From contig ONXC01000013.1 in NCBI GenBank assembly GCA_900321715.1, positions 1 to 64,000 of the forward strand: 64,000 nucleotides of DNA, written 5' to 3'. This DNA comes from an uncultured Bacteroidales bacterium (GTDB taxonomy: Bacteria; Bacteroidota; Bacteroidia; Bacteroidales; UBA932). Under the pieces are notes generated by a model. It saw nothing but the letters and a program-made list of their open reading frames with translations. It was not told the origin of the DNA and searched no databases. A program made the translations under genes and the position numbers. The stretch's first letter is position 1. Every line of letters begins with the position of its first letter. This document shows, in pieces, positions 18,451 through 28,532 of the stretch.

Positions 18451-19098
18451 ATGAGCAATTTCGAGTACATTATCGCCTCCCTGCCCTACCTCACGCTGGA
18501 TTACAAGTATGAGGACGGCCACAAGTGGGAAAGCGTGATAGAGGAGATAAAGGAGAACCTGGGAGAAAAGGACACCGAGGTCCTTGATGAACTTCTTTCC
18601 GGATTCAAGGAGGAAAACCTTAATGCCGATTTCTACGCAAAGGCCCTCTCCCACCCCGTGAAGTTCATAAGGGAGTACTTCCGCTATGACCTAAACCTCC
18701 GTAACGCCAAGGTGAGCTATATCAATGACGCCCTTGGCAGGGCTGCCGGCCAGGATATACTTGACGGCAGGGGTGAAGACGTTGATGAAGGCCTGGACAT
18801 TGACGGCTACCGTTTCACCGGCGGAGAATTCAAGGAAGAGGCCAAGGTCCAGACCGCCCTTGCCCTTTCAAGCCTTCTTGACAGGGAGCAGGCCCTTGAC
18901 GACGTAACCTGGGAAGTCATAGATTCCCTTGGCACCTTCCACTATTTTGACATCACGGCAGTCCTGGGCTATGTTGCCAAGCTGCATATAGTGGACCGCT
19001 GGCTGGAGCTGGACGAGGAAAGGGGACGTGAGCAATTCCAGAAGCTTGTGATGGAAGTTCGCGGCACATTCAAAGGAGTAGATTATAAAGACAAATAA
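18451..19098 (+). CDS. DUF2764 family protein, probable V-ATPase component
   Basis: 215 residues, soluble, mostly helical and acidic. DUF2764 proteins are regularly coded between subunits E and A in Bacteroidota V-ATPase operons. No separate subunit C or F gene is present in this block, so this protein may take the central-shaft/C role. That is inference from position; I see no sequence signature of subunit C. Confidence 0.75.
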   Translation: MSNFEYIIASLPYLTLDYKYEDGHKWESVIEEIKENLGEKDTEVLDELLSGFKEENLNADFYAKALSHPVKFIREYFRYDLNLRNAKVSYINDALGRAAGQDILDGRGEDVDEGLDIDGYRFTGGEFKEEAKVQTALALSSLLDREQALDDVTWEVIDSLGTFHYFDITAVLGYVAKLHIVDRWLELDEERGREQFQKLVMEVRGTFKGVDYKDK

Positions 19099-19102
19099 AC
19101 AT

Positions 19103-20845
19103 ATGAAAACTAAAGGTATTGTAAAGGGAATCGTCTCCAACCTTGTTACCGTAGAGGTAGACGGCCCGGTTTCCGAGAACGAAATCTGCTACATCACCTC
19201 CGAAGGAGTGAAACTGATGGCAGAGGTTATCAAGGTGAACGGAAACCTGGCATCCGTGCAGGTGTTCGAGAGCACCCGCGGAGTGAAAGGCGGCAATGAG
19301 GTTGAATTCGAGGGCAGGATGCTGGAGGTCACCCTTGGCCCCGGCCTTCTGTCCAGCACCTATGACGGTCTTCAGAACGACCTCACTACCATGACCGGTG
19401 TATTCCTGAAAAGAGGAGAATACACGGATCCCCTTAACCGTGAGAAACTTTGGGAGTTCACCCCCATCGCAAAGCCCGGTGACAGCGTTATTGCGGCCGA
19501 CTGGCTTGGCGAGGTAAAGGAAGGCTGGCTGCCCCACAAGATCATGGTCCCCTTCAGCTTCAAGGGCTCCTTCACCGTAGAATCCATCAAGGAAGCAGGC
19601 CAGTACAACGTAGACACCGTGATTGCCGTCCTCCGCAATGAGGAAGGTGAGAAGGTGAACGTCACCATGACCCAGAAATGGCCCGTAAAGGTTGCCATCA
19701 AGGGCTACAAGGAAAAGCCGCGCCCCAACAAGATCATGGAAACGGGCGTACGCGTAATAGACACCCTCAACCCCATCGCAGAAGGCGGTACGGGCTTTAT
19801 CCCGGGCCCCTTCGGCTGCGGTAAGACCGTCCTTCAGCACGCCATCGCAAAGCAGGGTGATGCCGATGTAATTGTGATGGCAGCCTGCGGCGAGCGTGCC
19901 AACGAGGTTGTGGAAATCTTCACGGAATTCCCTGAGCTCATCGATCCCCACACCGGCCGTCACCTGATGGAGCGCACAACCATCATCTGCAACACTTCAA
20001 ACATGCCGGTTGCAGCCCGTGAGGCCTCCGTCTACACCGCAATGACCATCTGCGAGTACTACAGGGCCATGGGCCTCAAGTGCCTCCTCCTGGCCGATTC
20101 AACCTCCCGCTGGGCACAGGCCCTCCGTGAGATGAGTAACCGTATGGAGGAACTTCCGGGTGCCGATGCCTTCCCCGTGGACCTATCGGCCATCATCTCC
20201 AACTTCTACGCCCGCGCAGGTATGGTGGTCCTCAATAACGGCCAGACCGGAGCCGTTACTTTTATCGGCACTGTTTCCCCTGCCGGCGGTAACCTCAAGG
20301 AGCCCGTTACGGAAAGCACCAAGAAGGCGGCACGCTGCTTCTACGCGCTGGAGCAAAACCGCGCCGACCAAAAGCGTTACCCCGCCGTAGGCCCCCTGGA
20401 GTCCTATTCCAAGTACCTGGATTACCCGGAAATCCGCGCATACCTTGACGAGACAATAGAGCCCGGATGGGTGGACAAGGTGCTTACCGCAAAGAACCTC
20501 ATCCGCCGCGGAAAGGAAGCCTCAGAGCAGATCAACATCCTTGGCGACGACGGAGTACCCATGAGTTACCACGTAAACTTCTGGAAGAGTGAGCTTGTGG
20601 ACTTTGTCATCCTGCAGCAGGACGCCTTTGACGCCATCGACGCCCTTTGCCCGCTGGAGCGCCAGCGCTACATGCTGGACCTTGTCCTGGAAATCTGCGC
20701 AAAGGACTATGACTTCGAAGTCTTTGAGAAGTGCCGTGAGTTCTTCAAGACACTCATCAACGAGCTTCGTCAGATGAACTACTCCGCCTATGAGAGTGAG
20801 CAGTTCAAGGCCTATAATGACTCCGTTAAGAAAATGATCGCATAG
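19103..20845 (+). CDS. atpA: V-type ATP synthase catalytic subunit A
   Basis: 580-residue catalytic subunit. P-loop GPFGCGKTV near residues 234-242, upstream non-homologous region typical of A subunits, and the arginine-rich LLLADSTSRWAQALREMSNRMEELPG segment beginning near residue 328. It hydrolyses or makes ATP in the A3B3 head. It lies 4 bases after DUF2764 and 4 bases before subunit B. Confidence 0.96.
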   Translation: MKTKGIVKGIVSNLVTVEVDGPVSENEICYITSEGVKLMAEVIKVNGNLASVQVFESTRGVKGGNEVEFEGRMLEVTLGPGLLSSTYDGLQNDLTTMTGVFLKRGEYTDPLNREKLWEFTPIAKPGDSVIAADWLGEVKEGWLPHKIMVPFSFKGSFTVESIKEAGQYNVDTVIAVLRNEEGEKVNVTMTQKWPVKVAIKGYKEKPRPNKIMETGVRVIDTLNPIAEGGTGFIPGPFGCGKTVLQHAIAKQGDADVIVMAACGERANEVVEIFTEFPELIDPHTGRHLMERTTIICNTSNMPVAAREASVYTAMTICEYYRAMGLKCLLLADSTSRWAQALREMSNRMEELPGADAFPVDLSAIISNFYARAGMVVLNNGQTGAVTFIGTVSPAGGNLKEPVTESTKKAARCFYALEQNRADQKRYPAVGPLESYSKYLDYPEIRAYLDETIEPGWVDKVLTAKNLIRRGKEASEQINILGDDGVPMSYHVNFWKSELVDFVILQQDAFDAIDALCPLERQRYMLDLVLEICAKDYDFEVFEKCREFFKTLINELRQMNYSAYESEQFKAYNDSVKKMIA

Positions 20846-20849
20846 CCTT

Positions 20850-22166
20850 ATGAACAAAGCATACCAAAAAGTATATACAAAACTGGAAGGCATTACAAAG
20901 GCCACGGTTTCATTACGTGCAAAAGGCGTTTCCAACGATGAACTTGCCGTTGTGGGCGGCCGACTTGCACAGGTTGTCCGCATCAAGGGAGACCTCATTA
21001 CCCTGCAGGTTTTCTCCGGCACGGAAGGCATCCCTTCAAACGCAGAGGTGACTTTCCTTGGAGAGCCCCCTACCCTGAAGGTGAGTGACCAGCTTGCCGG
21101 CCGCTTCTTCGACGCCTACGGCCATCCCCTTGACGGTGGCCCGGAGATCGAGGGCGAAGAGCGCCAGATCGGCGGCCCTTCCGTAAACCCTTACAAGCGC
21201 CGTCAGCCTTCACAGCTCATCCCCACCGGTATTGCCGGCATAGACCTTAACAACACCCTCGTCTCCGGCCAGAAGATCCCGTTCTTCGCAGACCCCGACC
21301 AACCCTACAACCAGGTCATGGCCGATGTAGCTATCCGTGCCGACGTAGACAAGATCATCCTGGGCGGTATGGGTCTTACCAATGACGACTACCTTTACTT
21401 CCGCCACCGCTTTGAGGAGGCAGGCGCCCTTGACAAGATCATCTGCTTCATCAACACCACGGAGAATCCCCCTGTGGAGCGCCTCCTGGTGCCGGATATG
21501 GCCCTTACCGCAGCAGAATACTTTGCCGTGGACAAGAATGAGAAAGTGCTGGTGCTCCTCACGGACATGACCCTCTATGCCGATGCACTCTCCATCGTAT
21601 CCAACCGTATGGACCAGATCCCTTCCAAGGACTCCATGCCGGGTTCACTCTACAGTGACCTTGCAAAGATCTATGAAAAGGCCGTGCAGCTCCCTACGGA
21701 AGGCTCCATCACCATCATTGCAGTCACCACCCTCAACGACGGAGACATCACCCACGCCATCCCGGACAACACCGGTTACATCACGGAAGGTCAGCTCTTC
21801 CTGAGGGCCGATTCCGACACTGGCAAGGTGATCATCGATCCTTTCCGCAGCCTTTCCCGTCTGAAACAGCTGGTGCAGGGCAAGAAAACCAGGGAGGACC
21901 ACTCTCAGGTGATGAATGCCTCCGTGCGTCTTTATGCCGATGCCCAGAACGCCAAGACAAAGCTGGAGAACGGCTTCGACCTCTCCGACTACGACCACCG
22001 CTGCCTTGCATACGCAAAGGATTATGCACGTGAGCTCCTTGCAATTGACGTAAACATTACCATCACTGAAATGCTGGACACTGCCTGGAAGCTGTTCGCA
22101 AAGTACTTCTCCCCCGCAGAAACCGGTATCAAACAGGCCCTTATAGACAAATATTGGGTTAAATAA
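20850..22166 (+). CDS. atpB: V-type ATP synthase subunit B
   Basis: 438-residue regulatory nucleotide-binding subunit. It lacks a P-loop. The segment LVSGQKIPFFADPDQPYNQV near residue 130 replaces the glycine loop. SMPGSLYSDLAKIYEKA near residue 260 contributes at the A/B interface. The last base is shared with the subunit D start. Confidence 0.95.
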   Translation: MNKAYQKVYTKLEGITKATVSLRAKGVSNDELAVVGGRLAQVVRIKGDLITLQVFSGTEGIPSNAEVTFLGEPPTLKVSDQLAGRFFDAYGHPLDGGPEIEGEERQIGGPSVNPYKRRQPSQLIPTGIAGIDLNNTLVSGQKIPFFADPDQPYNQVMADVAIRADVDKIILGGMGLTNDDYLYFRHRFEEAGALDKIICFINTTENPPVERLLVPDMALTAAEYFAVDKNEKVLVLLTDMTLYADALSIVSNRMDQIPSKDSMPGSLYSDLAKIYEKAVQLPTEGSITIIAVTTLNDGDITHAIPDNTGYITEGQLFLRADSDTGKVIIDPFRSLSRLKQLVQGKKTREDHSQVMNASVRLYADAQNAKTKLENGFDLSDYDHRCLAYAKDYARELLAIDVNITITEMLDTAWKLFAKYFSPAETGIKQALIDKYWVK

Positions 22167-22777
22167 TGGCAGTTAAATTCCAATATAACAAAACGTCGCT
22201 TACGGAACTGGGCAAGCAGCTGAAAGTCCGTCAGAGGGCTCTCCCCACCCTTCAGAACAAGGAGAGCGCCCTGAGGCTTGAGGTAAGGAAGGCCAAGGAA
22301 GAAAGTTCGCGCCTACTTGAAGACCTTGAGAAGGCCCTGAAGGACTACGACTACCTTGCAGCCCTCTGGAACGAATTCGAGCCCGGTCTCATAGCCATTA
22401 CGGACGTGGACCTGTACACCAAGAAGGTTGCGGGCGTAAAGACCCCGGCACTTGGTGAGATCCACTATGAGATCCGTCCATTCAACGCCTTCGTGAAGCC
22501 CGCATGGTATCCCGACGGCGTGAGGATCCTTCAGGAGCTCAGCCGCCTTGGCATAGAGAGCGAGGTTTACCTTGAAAAGGCCCGAATCCTGGACTACAAC
22601 CGCAAGAAGACCACCCAGAAGGTGAATCTTTATGAGAAAGTCCAGATTCCCGGCTATCAGGAAGCCATCCGTAAGATAAAGCGATATATGGAAGATGAGG
22701 AGAACCTCTCCAAGGCATCTTCCAAGATAGTTAAAAACAGGCACGCCCTTGAGGAAGAGGAGGCCTCGGCCCTATGA
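22166..22777 (+). CDS. atpD: V-type ATP synthase subunit D
   Basis: Central-shaft subunit of 203 residues forming an N- and C-terminal helical coiled coil (residues about 1-70 and 150-203). N-terminal KFQYNKTSLTELGKQLKVRQRALP fits the D family. It transmits rotation between the head and the K ring. It overlaps B by 1 base and I by 4 bases. Confidence 0.87.
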   Translation: MAVKFQYNKTSLTELGKQLKVRQRALPTLQNKESALRLEVRKAKEESSRLLEDLEKALKDYDYLAALWNEFEPGLIAITDVDLYTKKVAGVKTPALGEIHYEIRPFNAFVKPAWYPDGVRILQELSRLGIESEVYLEKARILDYNRKKTTQKVNLYEKVQIPGYQEAIRKIKRYMEDEENLSKASSKIVKNRHALEEEEASAL

Positions 22778-24555
22778 TAGCACCCATGACCAAATACTCC
22801 TTCATTCTCCTTAGCGGAATGCAGGATTCCCTGATGGACACCCTTCAGGAAACAGGCCTTGTGGATATCTCCCGCAGTTCAAAGCCCGTGGACGACCACT
22901 CCAGAGAGCTTGTCGCAGAGATTGAGCTTCTGGACGGCCTCATCAAGGGGCTTCAGAAAGCAGAGGTACCGGAAGGCACTGAGCCGGAATACATAGACGG
23001 AGACATAGAACGCCTTGCCGGCGGCATGCTCATGCGCTACTCCGACGACGCTGTGGAGATGGATGCCATCCGTAAACAGATCCACCAGCTTAAGATATGG
23101 GGCAATTTCAACCCTGATATCCTCAAAAAGCTGGATCAGGCCGGCGTGCCCATCCACTTCCACTCCCTCCCCACCAAGCAGTTCAAGCCCAATTGGGCCG
23201 ATGAATACCCTCTTTCCGTAATTGATACGGATAAGACACACACCTGGTTTGTTGTGGCCGGCGAAGACTCTCTCCCCGGAGAGATTCCCCTCCCCACCCA
23301 GAACGCAGCGCAGCTTGAAAAGGACCTCAGGGACCGTGAGAAACACTATTCACACGTCCTCACGCGCATTGCAAGCGCCAAGGCCAGGATTCCGGAACTT
23401 GAGGAAAAACGGGCCAGGTGCTACTCTGAACTTGACAAACACCTTGCAGGCTGCACCGCGGTTCCCGCAGCAGAAGATACCCTTCTCACATACGTGGGAT
23501 ACGCTCCTACGGAAAGTGAAGAGGAAATATCGGCCAAACTGGACCAGGCCGGATTCCTTTATATAAAGGAGAATGCAAAGGTTGAGGACAATCCTCCCAT
23601 CAGTTTCCACAACAACTGGTTTGTCCGTCAGTTCGAGACTCTTACGGACATGTACGGCCGCCCGGCCTATGACGGATTCGACCCCACCCCCTTCATCAGC
23701 ATCTTCTTCATGCTGTTCTTCGCCTTCTGTATGGGCGACTGCGGCTACGGACTGGTGCTGCTGGTCATAGGGTTCCTTCTGAAGAAAGTTCCCTCGTTCA
23801 AGGATATGGCTCCGCTTGTGATGCTCCTTGGCGGTGCAACAGTAGTGATTGGATTCCTGTTCCACACCTTCTTCTCAATGGATATCTCCCAGTGGCAGGT
23901 GTTCGCCCCCATCAAGGGTATTTTCCTGCCCGCACAGATAGCCGGCAATGATGCCACAATGGTGTTGGCACTGGTTGTGGGTATACTTCACATATGCCTT
24001 GCCATGGTTGTCAAAACCATCCATCAGACCCGCACAAAAGGCTTTTTTGCCTCGCTGGGGACCTGGGGATGGACGCTCCTCATCGTGGGCGGCGTCACCG
24101 TGGCAGCCTTTGCGCTGGCCGGCGTTCTGGATGCAAATCTCACAAAATTGATAGTGATTGTCCTGGGCGTAGTGAGTGCCCTGGGAATCTTTGTGTTCAA
24201 CGACCCCAAGCGCAACAAATTTGCCAATATCGGCATGGGCCTCTGGGATACCTACAACATGATTACCGGTCTTATGGGAGATGTCCTCAGCTACCTCCGC
24301 CTGTATGCCCTGGGTCTTGCCGGCAGCATGCTTGGCATGGCCTTCAACGACATGGGCCTGATGGTTCTGGGAGACGGTTCCAACGCCATTTTATGGCTGC
24401 CGTTCATCCTGCTTGTTGTTATCGGCCATACCCTTAACATTGCTATGTGCGCACTTGGTGCCTTTGTACACCCGCTGCGTCTTAACTTCCTGGAATTCTT
24501 CAAGAATTCCGGCTACGAAGCCTCAGGACGCACTTACAACCCGCTAAAGAAATAA
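22774..24555 (+). CDS. atpI: V-type ATP synthase subunit I (a-type stator)
   Basis: 593-residue membrane stator. The N-terminal half is cytosolic and coiled; the C-terminal half has about 7-8 TM helices starting with FISIFFMLFFAFCMGDCGYG near residue 305, the conserved opening of the a-subunit membrane domain. The YLRLYALGLAGSM segment near residue 505 contains the Arg that releases the ion from the rotor. It forms the ion half-channels with ring subunit K. Confidence 0.93.
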   Translation: MIAPMTKYSFILLSGMQDSLMDTLQETGLVDISRSSKPVDDHSRELVAEIELLDGLIKGLQKAEVPEGTEPEYIDGDIERLAGGMLMRYSDDAVEMDAIRKQIHQLKIWGNFNPDILKKLDQAGVPIHFHSLPTKQFKPNWADEYPLSVIDTDKTHTWFVVAGEDSLPGEIPLPTQNAAQLEKDLRDREKHYSHVLTRIASAKARIPELEEKRARCYSELDKHLAGCTAVPAAEDTLLTYVGYAPTESEEEISAKLDQAGFLYIKENAKVEDNPPISFHNNWFVRQFETLTDMYGRPAYDGFDPTPFISIFFMLFFAFCMGDCGYGLVLLVIGFLLKKVPSFKDMAPLVMLLGGATVVIGFLFHTFFSMDISQWQVFAPIKGIFLPAQIAGNDATMVLALVVGILHICLAMVVKTIHQTRTKGFFASLGTWGWTLLIVGGVTVAAFALAGVLDANLTKLIVIVLGVVSALGIFVFNDPKRNKFANIGMGLWDTYNMITGLMGDVLSYLRLYALGLAGSMLGMAFNDMGLMVLGDGSNAILWLPFILLVVIGHTLNIAMCALGAFVHPLRLNFLEFFKNSGYEASGRTYNPLKK

Positions 24556-25008
<453 letters not shown>

Positions 25009-25042
25009 TCCTGTCACGTAACTAGCTATCTATCAGCTAATT

Positions 25043-25084
25043 ATGAATAGTCGGGTGCACTTCACGGTGCACCCGACTATTCAT
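25043..25084. terminator. Long perfect hairpin between convergent atpK and yggS
   Basis: Two perfect 18-base arms (25043-25060 and 25067-25084; core TAGTCGGGTGCAC) with a 6-base loop. It sits between convergent genes and can serve both strands. There is no clear T-run, so it may end transcription differently or block exonucleases. Confidence 0.65.
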
Positions 25085-25117
25085 ATGTAGCTATGAATCA
25101 ATTAATTACGCGCCAGG

Positions 25118-25885
25118 CTAATATTCCCGCGGGCCGAAGATATCGGTGCCGATACGCACCATTGTGGCGTGATGCCGTACTGCTACGGGCCAGTCACCTG
25201 ACATGCCGATGGAAAGCTCCTCAAAACCAGGTATTCCCATCTCCCTGATCTCAAGAAACAGCCTCTCAATACGTTCAAAGTCCCGTTCCACCACCTCAAT
25301 ATCATCCGTATTGGTTGCCATCCCCATGAGCCCACAGATTCTAACATTGCACAGAGCGGAGGGTGCAGTATCGAAGACCCCTGGCCACCCTCGGCCGGGT
25401 AAGAGGGAGGGGCCCAAAGCTGCGCTCTGCGCTGCGCCTGGGAGGGGTCGCGAAGCGACGGTCGGCGATACTGCACCCTCCGCTCCAAGCAACTCCAGAA
25501 TCTCCTCCGCGGAGAAGCCCTGTTTGGTTTCCTCGGCGCCAAGGTGAAGTTCAAGAAGGACGTTGATGATGCGGCCATTGGCAGCGCCCCAGGCGTTTAT
25601 GGCCTCAAGGAGATGGAGGGAATCTACGGACTGCACAAGCTCTACATACGGGAGAACCAGCTTCAGTTTATTGGTCTGGAGATGGCCGATAAAATGCCAC
25701 TGGACATCCGATGGCATCTGAGGGACCTTGGCGGCAAGTTCCTGAGGGCGGCTCTCGGCAAAGACGCGCTGACCGGCGTCGTAGGCCTCCATAAGGCGCT
25801 CTACAGGATGGAACTTGGAAACGGCTACAAGCTCTACCCCGGCGGGGAGAGCGGCACGAAGTGATTCAAGAGCCTTTGCTACCAT
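25118..25885 (-). CDS. yggS: YggS/PLPBP family pyridoxal-phosphate homeostasis protein with in-frame insertion
   Basis: TIM-barrel PLP-binding protein (alanine-racemase N-domain family). It helps control vitamin B6 and amino-acid balance and is not an enzyme itself. VAVSKFHP near residue 22 carries the PLP Lys; WHFIGHLQTNK near 65 and GLMGMAT near 190 are family signatures. Between ELLG and NVRICGL about 43 extra residues are encoded by a 130-bp palindrome-ended element (25355-25484), giving 255 residues instead of the usual 220-235. The reading frame is intact. Start at 25885 overlaps the PAP2 gene by 7 bases; the longer start to 25954 is less likely. Confidence 0.88.
   Translation of the reverse strand: MVAKALESLRAALPAGVELVAVSKFHPVERLMEAYDAGQRVFAESRPQELAAKVPQMPSDVQWHFIGHLQTNKLKLVLPYVELVQSVDSLHLLEAINAWGAANGRIINVLLELHLGAEETKQGFSAEEILELLGAEGAVSPTVASRPLPGAAQSAALGPSLLPGRGWPGVFDTAPSALCNVRICGLMGMATNTDDIEVVERDFERIERLFLEIREMGIPGFEELSIGMSGDWPVAVRHHATMVRIGTDIFGPREY
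25355..25484. repeat. 130-bp palindrome-ended element inserted in yggS
   Basis: Terminal inverted repeats are perfect over 19 bases (25355-25373 and 25466-25484; outer part AGCGGAGGGTGCAG). The interior is GC-rich with smaller palindromes such as TCGCGAAGCGA. It is open in the yggS frame and encodes a Pro/Ala/Gly-rich segment absent from the YggS family. It is too short for a transposase, so it is non-autonomous. Similar in idea to Rickettsia palindromic elements. Confidence 0.75.
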
Positions 25886-26652
25886 TGCACAGAGAGTGAT
25901 AGTCCATAACTGGCACCAACTGGAGTTGATGCTGCATAAGGAAGAGCCTGCCACTTATAGTGAGCGGCTCCGGCAAGTTTGGAGTCCATACGGAAGAGTT
26001 TACGCTCCAGCGGAAGCAGCCAATAAGCAGCGTTGGCACTGAGAATGCCGATCCCTGCGCCTGCTATTACGTCAGAGGTCCAGTGCCAGTTGTTCCATAC
26101 GCGGAGAAAAGCCGTGGCTCCGGCAACGGAATATGCCGCCAGACCCCACCAGATGCCATATTCAAGACGCACGAGTTCCGCCCCCATGAAGGCCGTAGCT
26201 GTGTGGCCTGAGGGGAAGGAACGGGGGTTGTCATTGGGACGGGTGACGTTTGCAGCAAATTTTATGGCCTGGGAGCTGGCAAGCATAAGCCCAAATGCAG
26301 TAACACCTGCAACAAATTGCTCCGGGAGGCTGTGCTTCCCTGCCCCGAAGAGAGCCGCTATTCCGTAGGCTGCAGACGGCACATACTGTAGATATGTCTC
26401 CGGGCAGTCCATGATGGGGAGGTTATACACTCCCCCGTTATTTGCAAGGGCCCATTCCTTTACCCCCATATCCATACCGGTATGGATGGCCGGTGTAAAA
26501 GCACAGACTGCCCCCACGCCAATAAGGGACACGGGGGCAATCAGTTTGGTTACCTTAAACTGTTCAGATGATGTGTAGACGGAATCTCTGCGCTGGGCAT
26601 TCAGCGGCATTACGGCCACCAGGAAGGCCACAAGCGCAAAGAGCCTTTTCAT
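25879..26652 (-). CDS. PAP2-family phosphatase
   Basis: Membrane-associated acid phosphatase of the PAP2 superfamily (candidate lipid phosphatase, for example on undecaprenyl-PP, PGP or lipid A). Signature motifs in order: KFAANVTRPN (KX6RP), PSGHTATAF, and RVWNNWHWTSDVIAG (RX5HX3D). N-terminal MKRLFALVAFLVAVMPLNA looks like a signal peptide. Length 257. Start overlaps the yidC stop by 1 base and its end overlaps the yggS start. Substrate is undetermined. Confidence 0.87.
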   Translation of the reverse strand: MKRLFALVAFLVAVMPLNAQRRDSVYTSSEQFKVTKLIAPVSLIGVGAVCAFTPAIHTGMDMGVKEWALANNGGVYNLPIMDCPETYLQYVPSAAYGIAALFGAGKHSLPEQFVAGVTAFGLMLASSQAIKFAANVTRPNDNPRSFPSGHTATAFMGAELVRLEYGIWWGLAAYSVAGATAFLRVWNNWHWTSDVIAGAGIGILSANAAYWLLPLERKLFRMDSKLAGAAHYKWQALPYAASTPVGASYGLSLSVQW

Positions 26653-28529
26653 TACTTACGTTTCTTGTTCTTTTCCATCTCACGCTGCATCCTCTGGGCC
26701 TCTTCCAGACGCTGCTGCCACTTGCTCTTGGGAGCGGGCTTGTTCTCCTTCTGGGCAGCCTCAACCTTTGCCACAACTTCTTCCGGTTTCACAATCCACT
26801 TCTTGATGATGAAGGTCTCAAGCATGGTGATGAGGTTACTGAGGAGGTAGTAGTAGCTAAGGCCGGATGAGAGGTTGTTACAGATGAAGAACATCATGAT
26901 GGGCATCATGTAGAGGCTCATCACCTGCATCATCTTGGCGTTGGGGTCATTTCCTGCAGGGGTCTGGGTCTGGAGAACCTTGGAGTAGAAGAACATGGAC
27001 ACCGCCATAAGGAGGGCGAACAGTGAGATATGGTCCATTCCAAGGATGCTGGTGCCCCAGTGGATTACGTCGTCATAGGCGCTGAGGTCCTGGGCCCACA
27101 GGAAGGGCTGCTGACGCAGTTCTATGGAAGCCGGGAAGAAGCGGAACATAGCCCACAGGATAGGCATCTGGAGAAGCATGGGGAGACAGCCTCCCATAGG
27201 GGAAACCCCGGCCTTCTTGTAGAGGTCCATGGTCTCCTGCTGCTTTTTCATGGCGTCTTCCTGCTTGGGATACTTGGCGTTGATCTTGTCCATGTAAGGC
27301 TTCAGAGCCTGCATCTTGGCACTTGAAGAGTAGCTCTTGTAGGCAAACGGCAGCACCACTATCTTGATGAAGATGGTCATCAGGAGGATGATTATGCCGA
27401 AGTTGGAGATGCCCTTGTGCAGCCAGTCGAACAGAGGGATGATAACCCACTTTGTGAAGTAGCCTATGATCTTACCGCCCAGGGGAATCACCTTCTCATA
27501 GGCGTGTCCGTAAGCCTTCAGGCCCTTGTAGTCGTTGGGGCCGAAGTAGAACTCGAAGGGAACGTCCACCCTTTCACCGGGGGTAATATCGGCCCTTAAG
27601 AGGGCGCTGCAGTTCATGAGGTCTCCGGAATCACTTTCCTTGGGGACGAAGTCAATCTTGAACTCTCCGTAGCTGAAGTTGCCGGGAGCGCGCATGATGG
27701 CGCTGAAGAACTGCTGCTGGAACGCGAACCACTCTATGTTATTGTTGAAGCGTTTCTCACCCTTACGGCCATTGCCGATATTTGCCGGCTTTTTGTCGTC
27801 CGGGAAATAATAGTTGAGGCGGGAGTACTGCGTCTCATTCTTGTAGCCCTTCTCCATACGGCCGATAGTGGCGCTGAAGTCTACGTCTATGGAGGAGACG
27901 TTGCGTGGAATGAGGTGGCCCATACCCACAAGGGATAGGGTCTCATTCACGGAATAGGAGTCCGGAAGGAGGCTGTAGCGCTGCTCTATGTAGCCGCCAC
28001 CGCTGAAAGGAAGCCTCATCACAACTGTGCTGTCCGTGGTTTCGGTGACCTGGAAGTTGAACTTACGGGTGTCAACTGCCGTAGGGGCATACACAATGTA
28101 TCCAAGCTCCGACTTCCCTTCCTGAAGAAGGTAGAGCGGCTCCTTGCCGTAGGTGAGGTAATCCTTAACCAGCACGGAATAAGGCTGGGCGCCGCGCGTT
28201 GTGAATTCCACCTTCAGTTTCTCATTCTCAAGGGTGATGATGGAAGCCTCACTGCGTGCTGCAGCATTAAGGAGGGAATCTGAGTAAACCGGTGCCACAG
28301 GTGCCTGGACGGAGGTTGCCACGGGCTCTGAAGCAGCAATTGCCTCCTCAGGGTGCTCTGCCCTCCAGGCGCTGTCAAGCTGCCACTGGGCATAAGCCTC
28401 CGCGGCTGCAATGGAATCAAGCTGTGCCTGATATGCCTGCTGTTTTTTTACCTGTACGCTCTGATATCCGAAGAAGCCCATCATGATGAGGGCTATGAGC
28501 ACAAAGCCAATAATTGAATTCTTATCCAT
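26652..28529 (-). CDS. yidC: Membrane protein insertase YidC
   Basis: Inner-membrane insertase of 625 residues. N-terminal TM anchor MDKNSIIGFVLIALIMMGFFGY, then a large periplasmic beta domain to about residue 355, then the conserved five-TM core from WVIIPLFDWLHKG, including MGGCLPMLLQMPILWAMF. The basic tail PAPKSKWQQRLEEAQRMQ could bind ribosomes. It lies 3 bases after the DUF349 gene in one operon. Confidence 0.95.
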   Translation of the reverse strand: MDKNSIIGFVLIALIMMGFFGYQSVQVKKQQAYQAQLDSIAAAEAYAQWQLDSAWRAEHPEEAIAASEPVATSVQAPVAPVYSDSLLNAAARSEASIITLENEKLKVEFTTRGAQPYSVLVKDYLTYGKEPLYLLQEGKSELGYIVYAPTAVDTRKFNFQVTETTDSTVVMRLPFSGGGYIEQRYSLLPDSYSVNETLSLVGMGHLIPRNVSSIDVDFSATIGRMEKGYKNETQYSRLNYYFPDDKKPANIGNGRKGEKRFNNNIEWFAFQQQFFSAIMRAPGNFSYGEFKIDFVPKESDSGDLMNCSALLRADITPGERVDVPFEFYFGPNDYKGLKAYGHAYEKVIPLGGKIIGYFTKWVIIPLFDWLHKGISNFGIIILLMTIFIKIVVLPFAYKSYSSSAKMQALKPYMDKINAKYPKQEDAMKKQQETMDLYKKAGVSPMGGCLPMLLQMPILWAMFRFFPASIELRQQPFLWAQDLSAYDDVIHWGTSILGMDHISLFALLMAVSMFFYSKVLQTQTPAGNDPNAKMMQVMSLYMMPIMMFFICNNLSSGLSYYYLLSNLITMLETFIIKKWIVKPEEVVAKVEAAQKENKPAPKSKWQQRLEEAQRMQREMEKNKKRK

Positions 28530-28532
28530 CCG

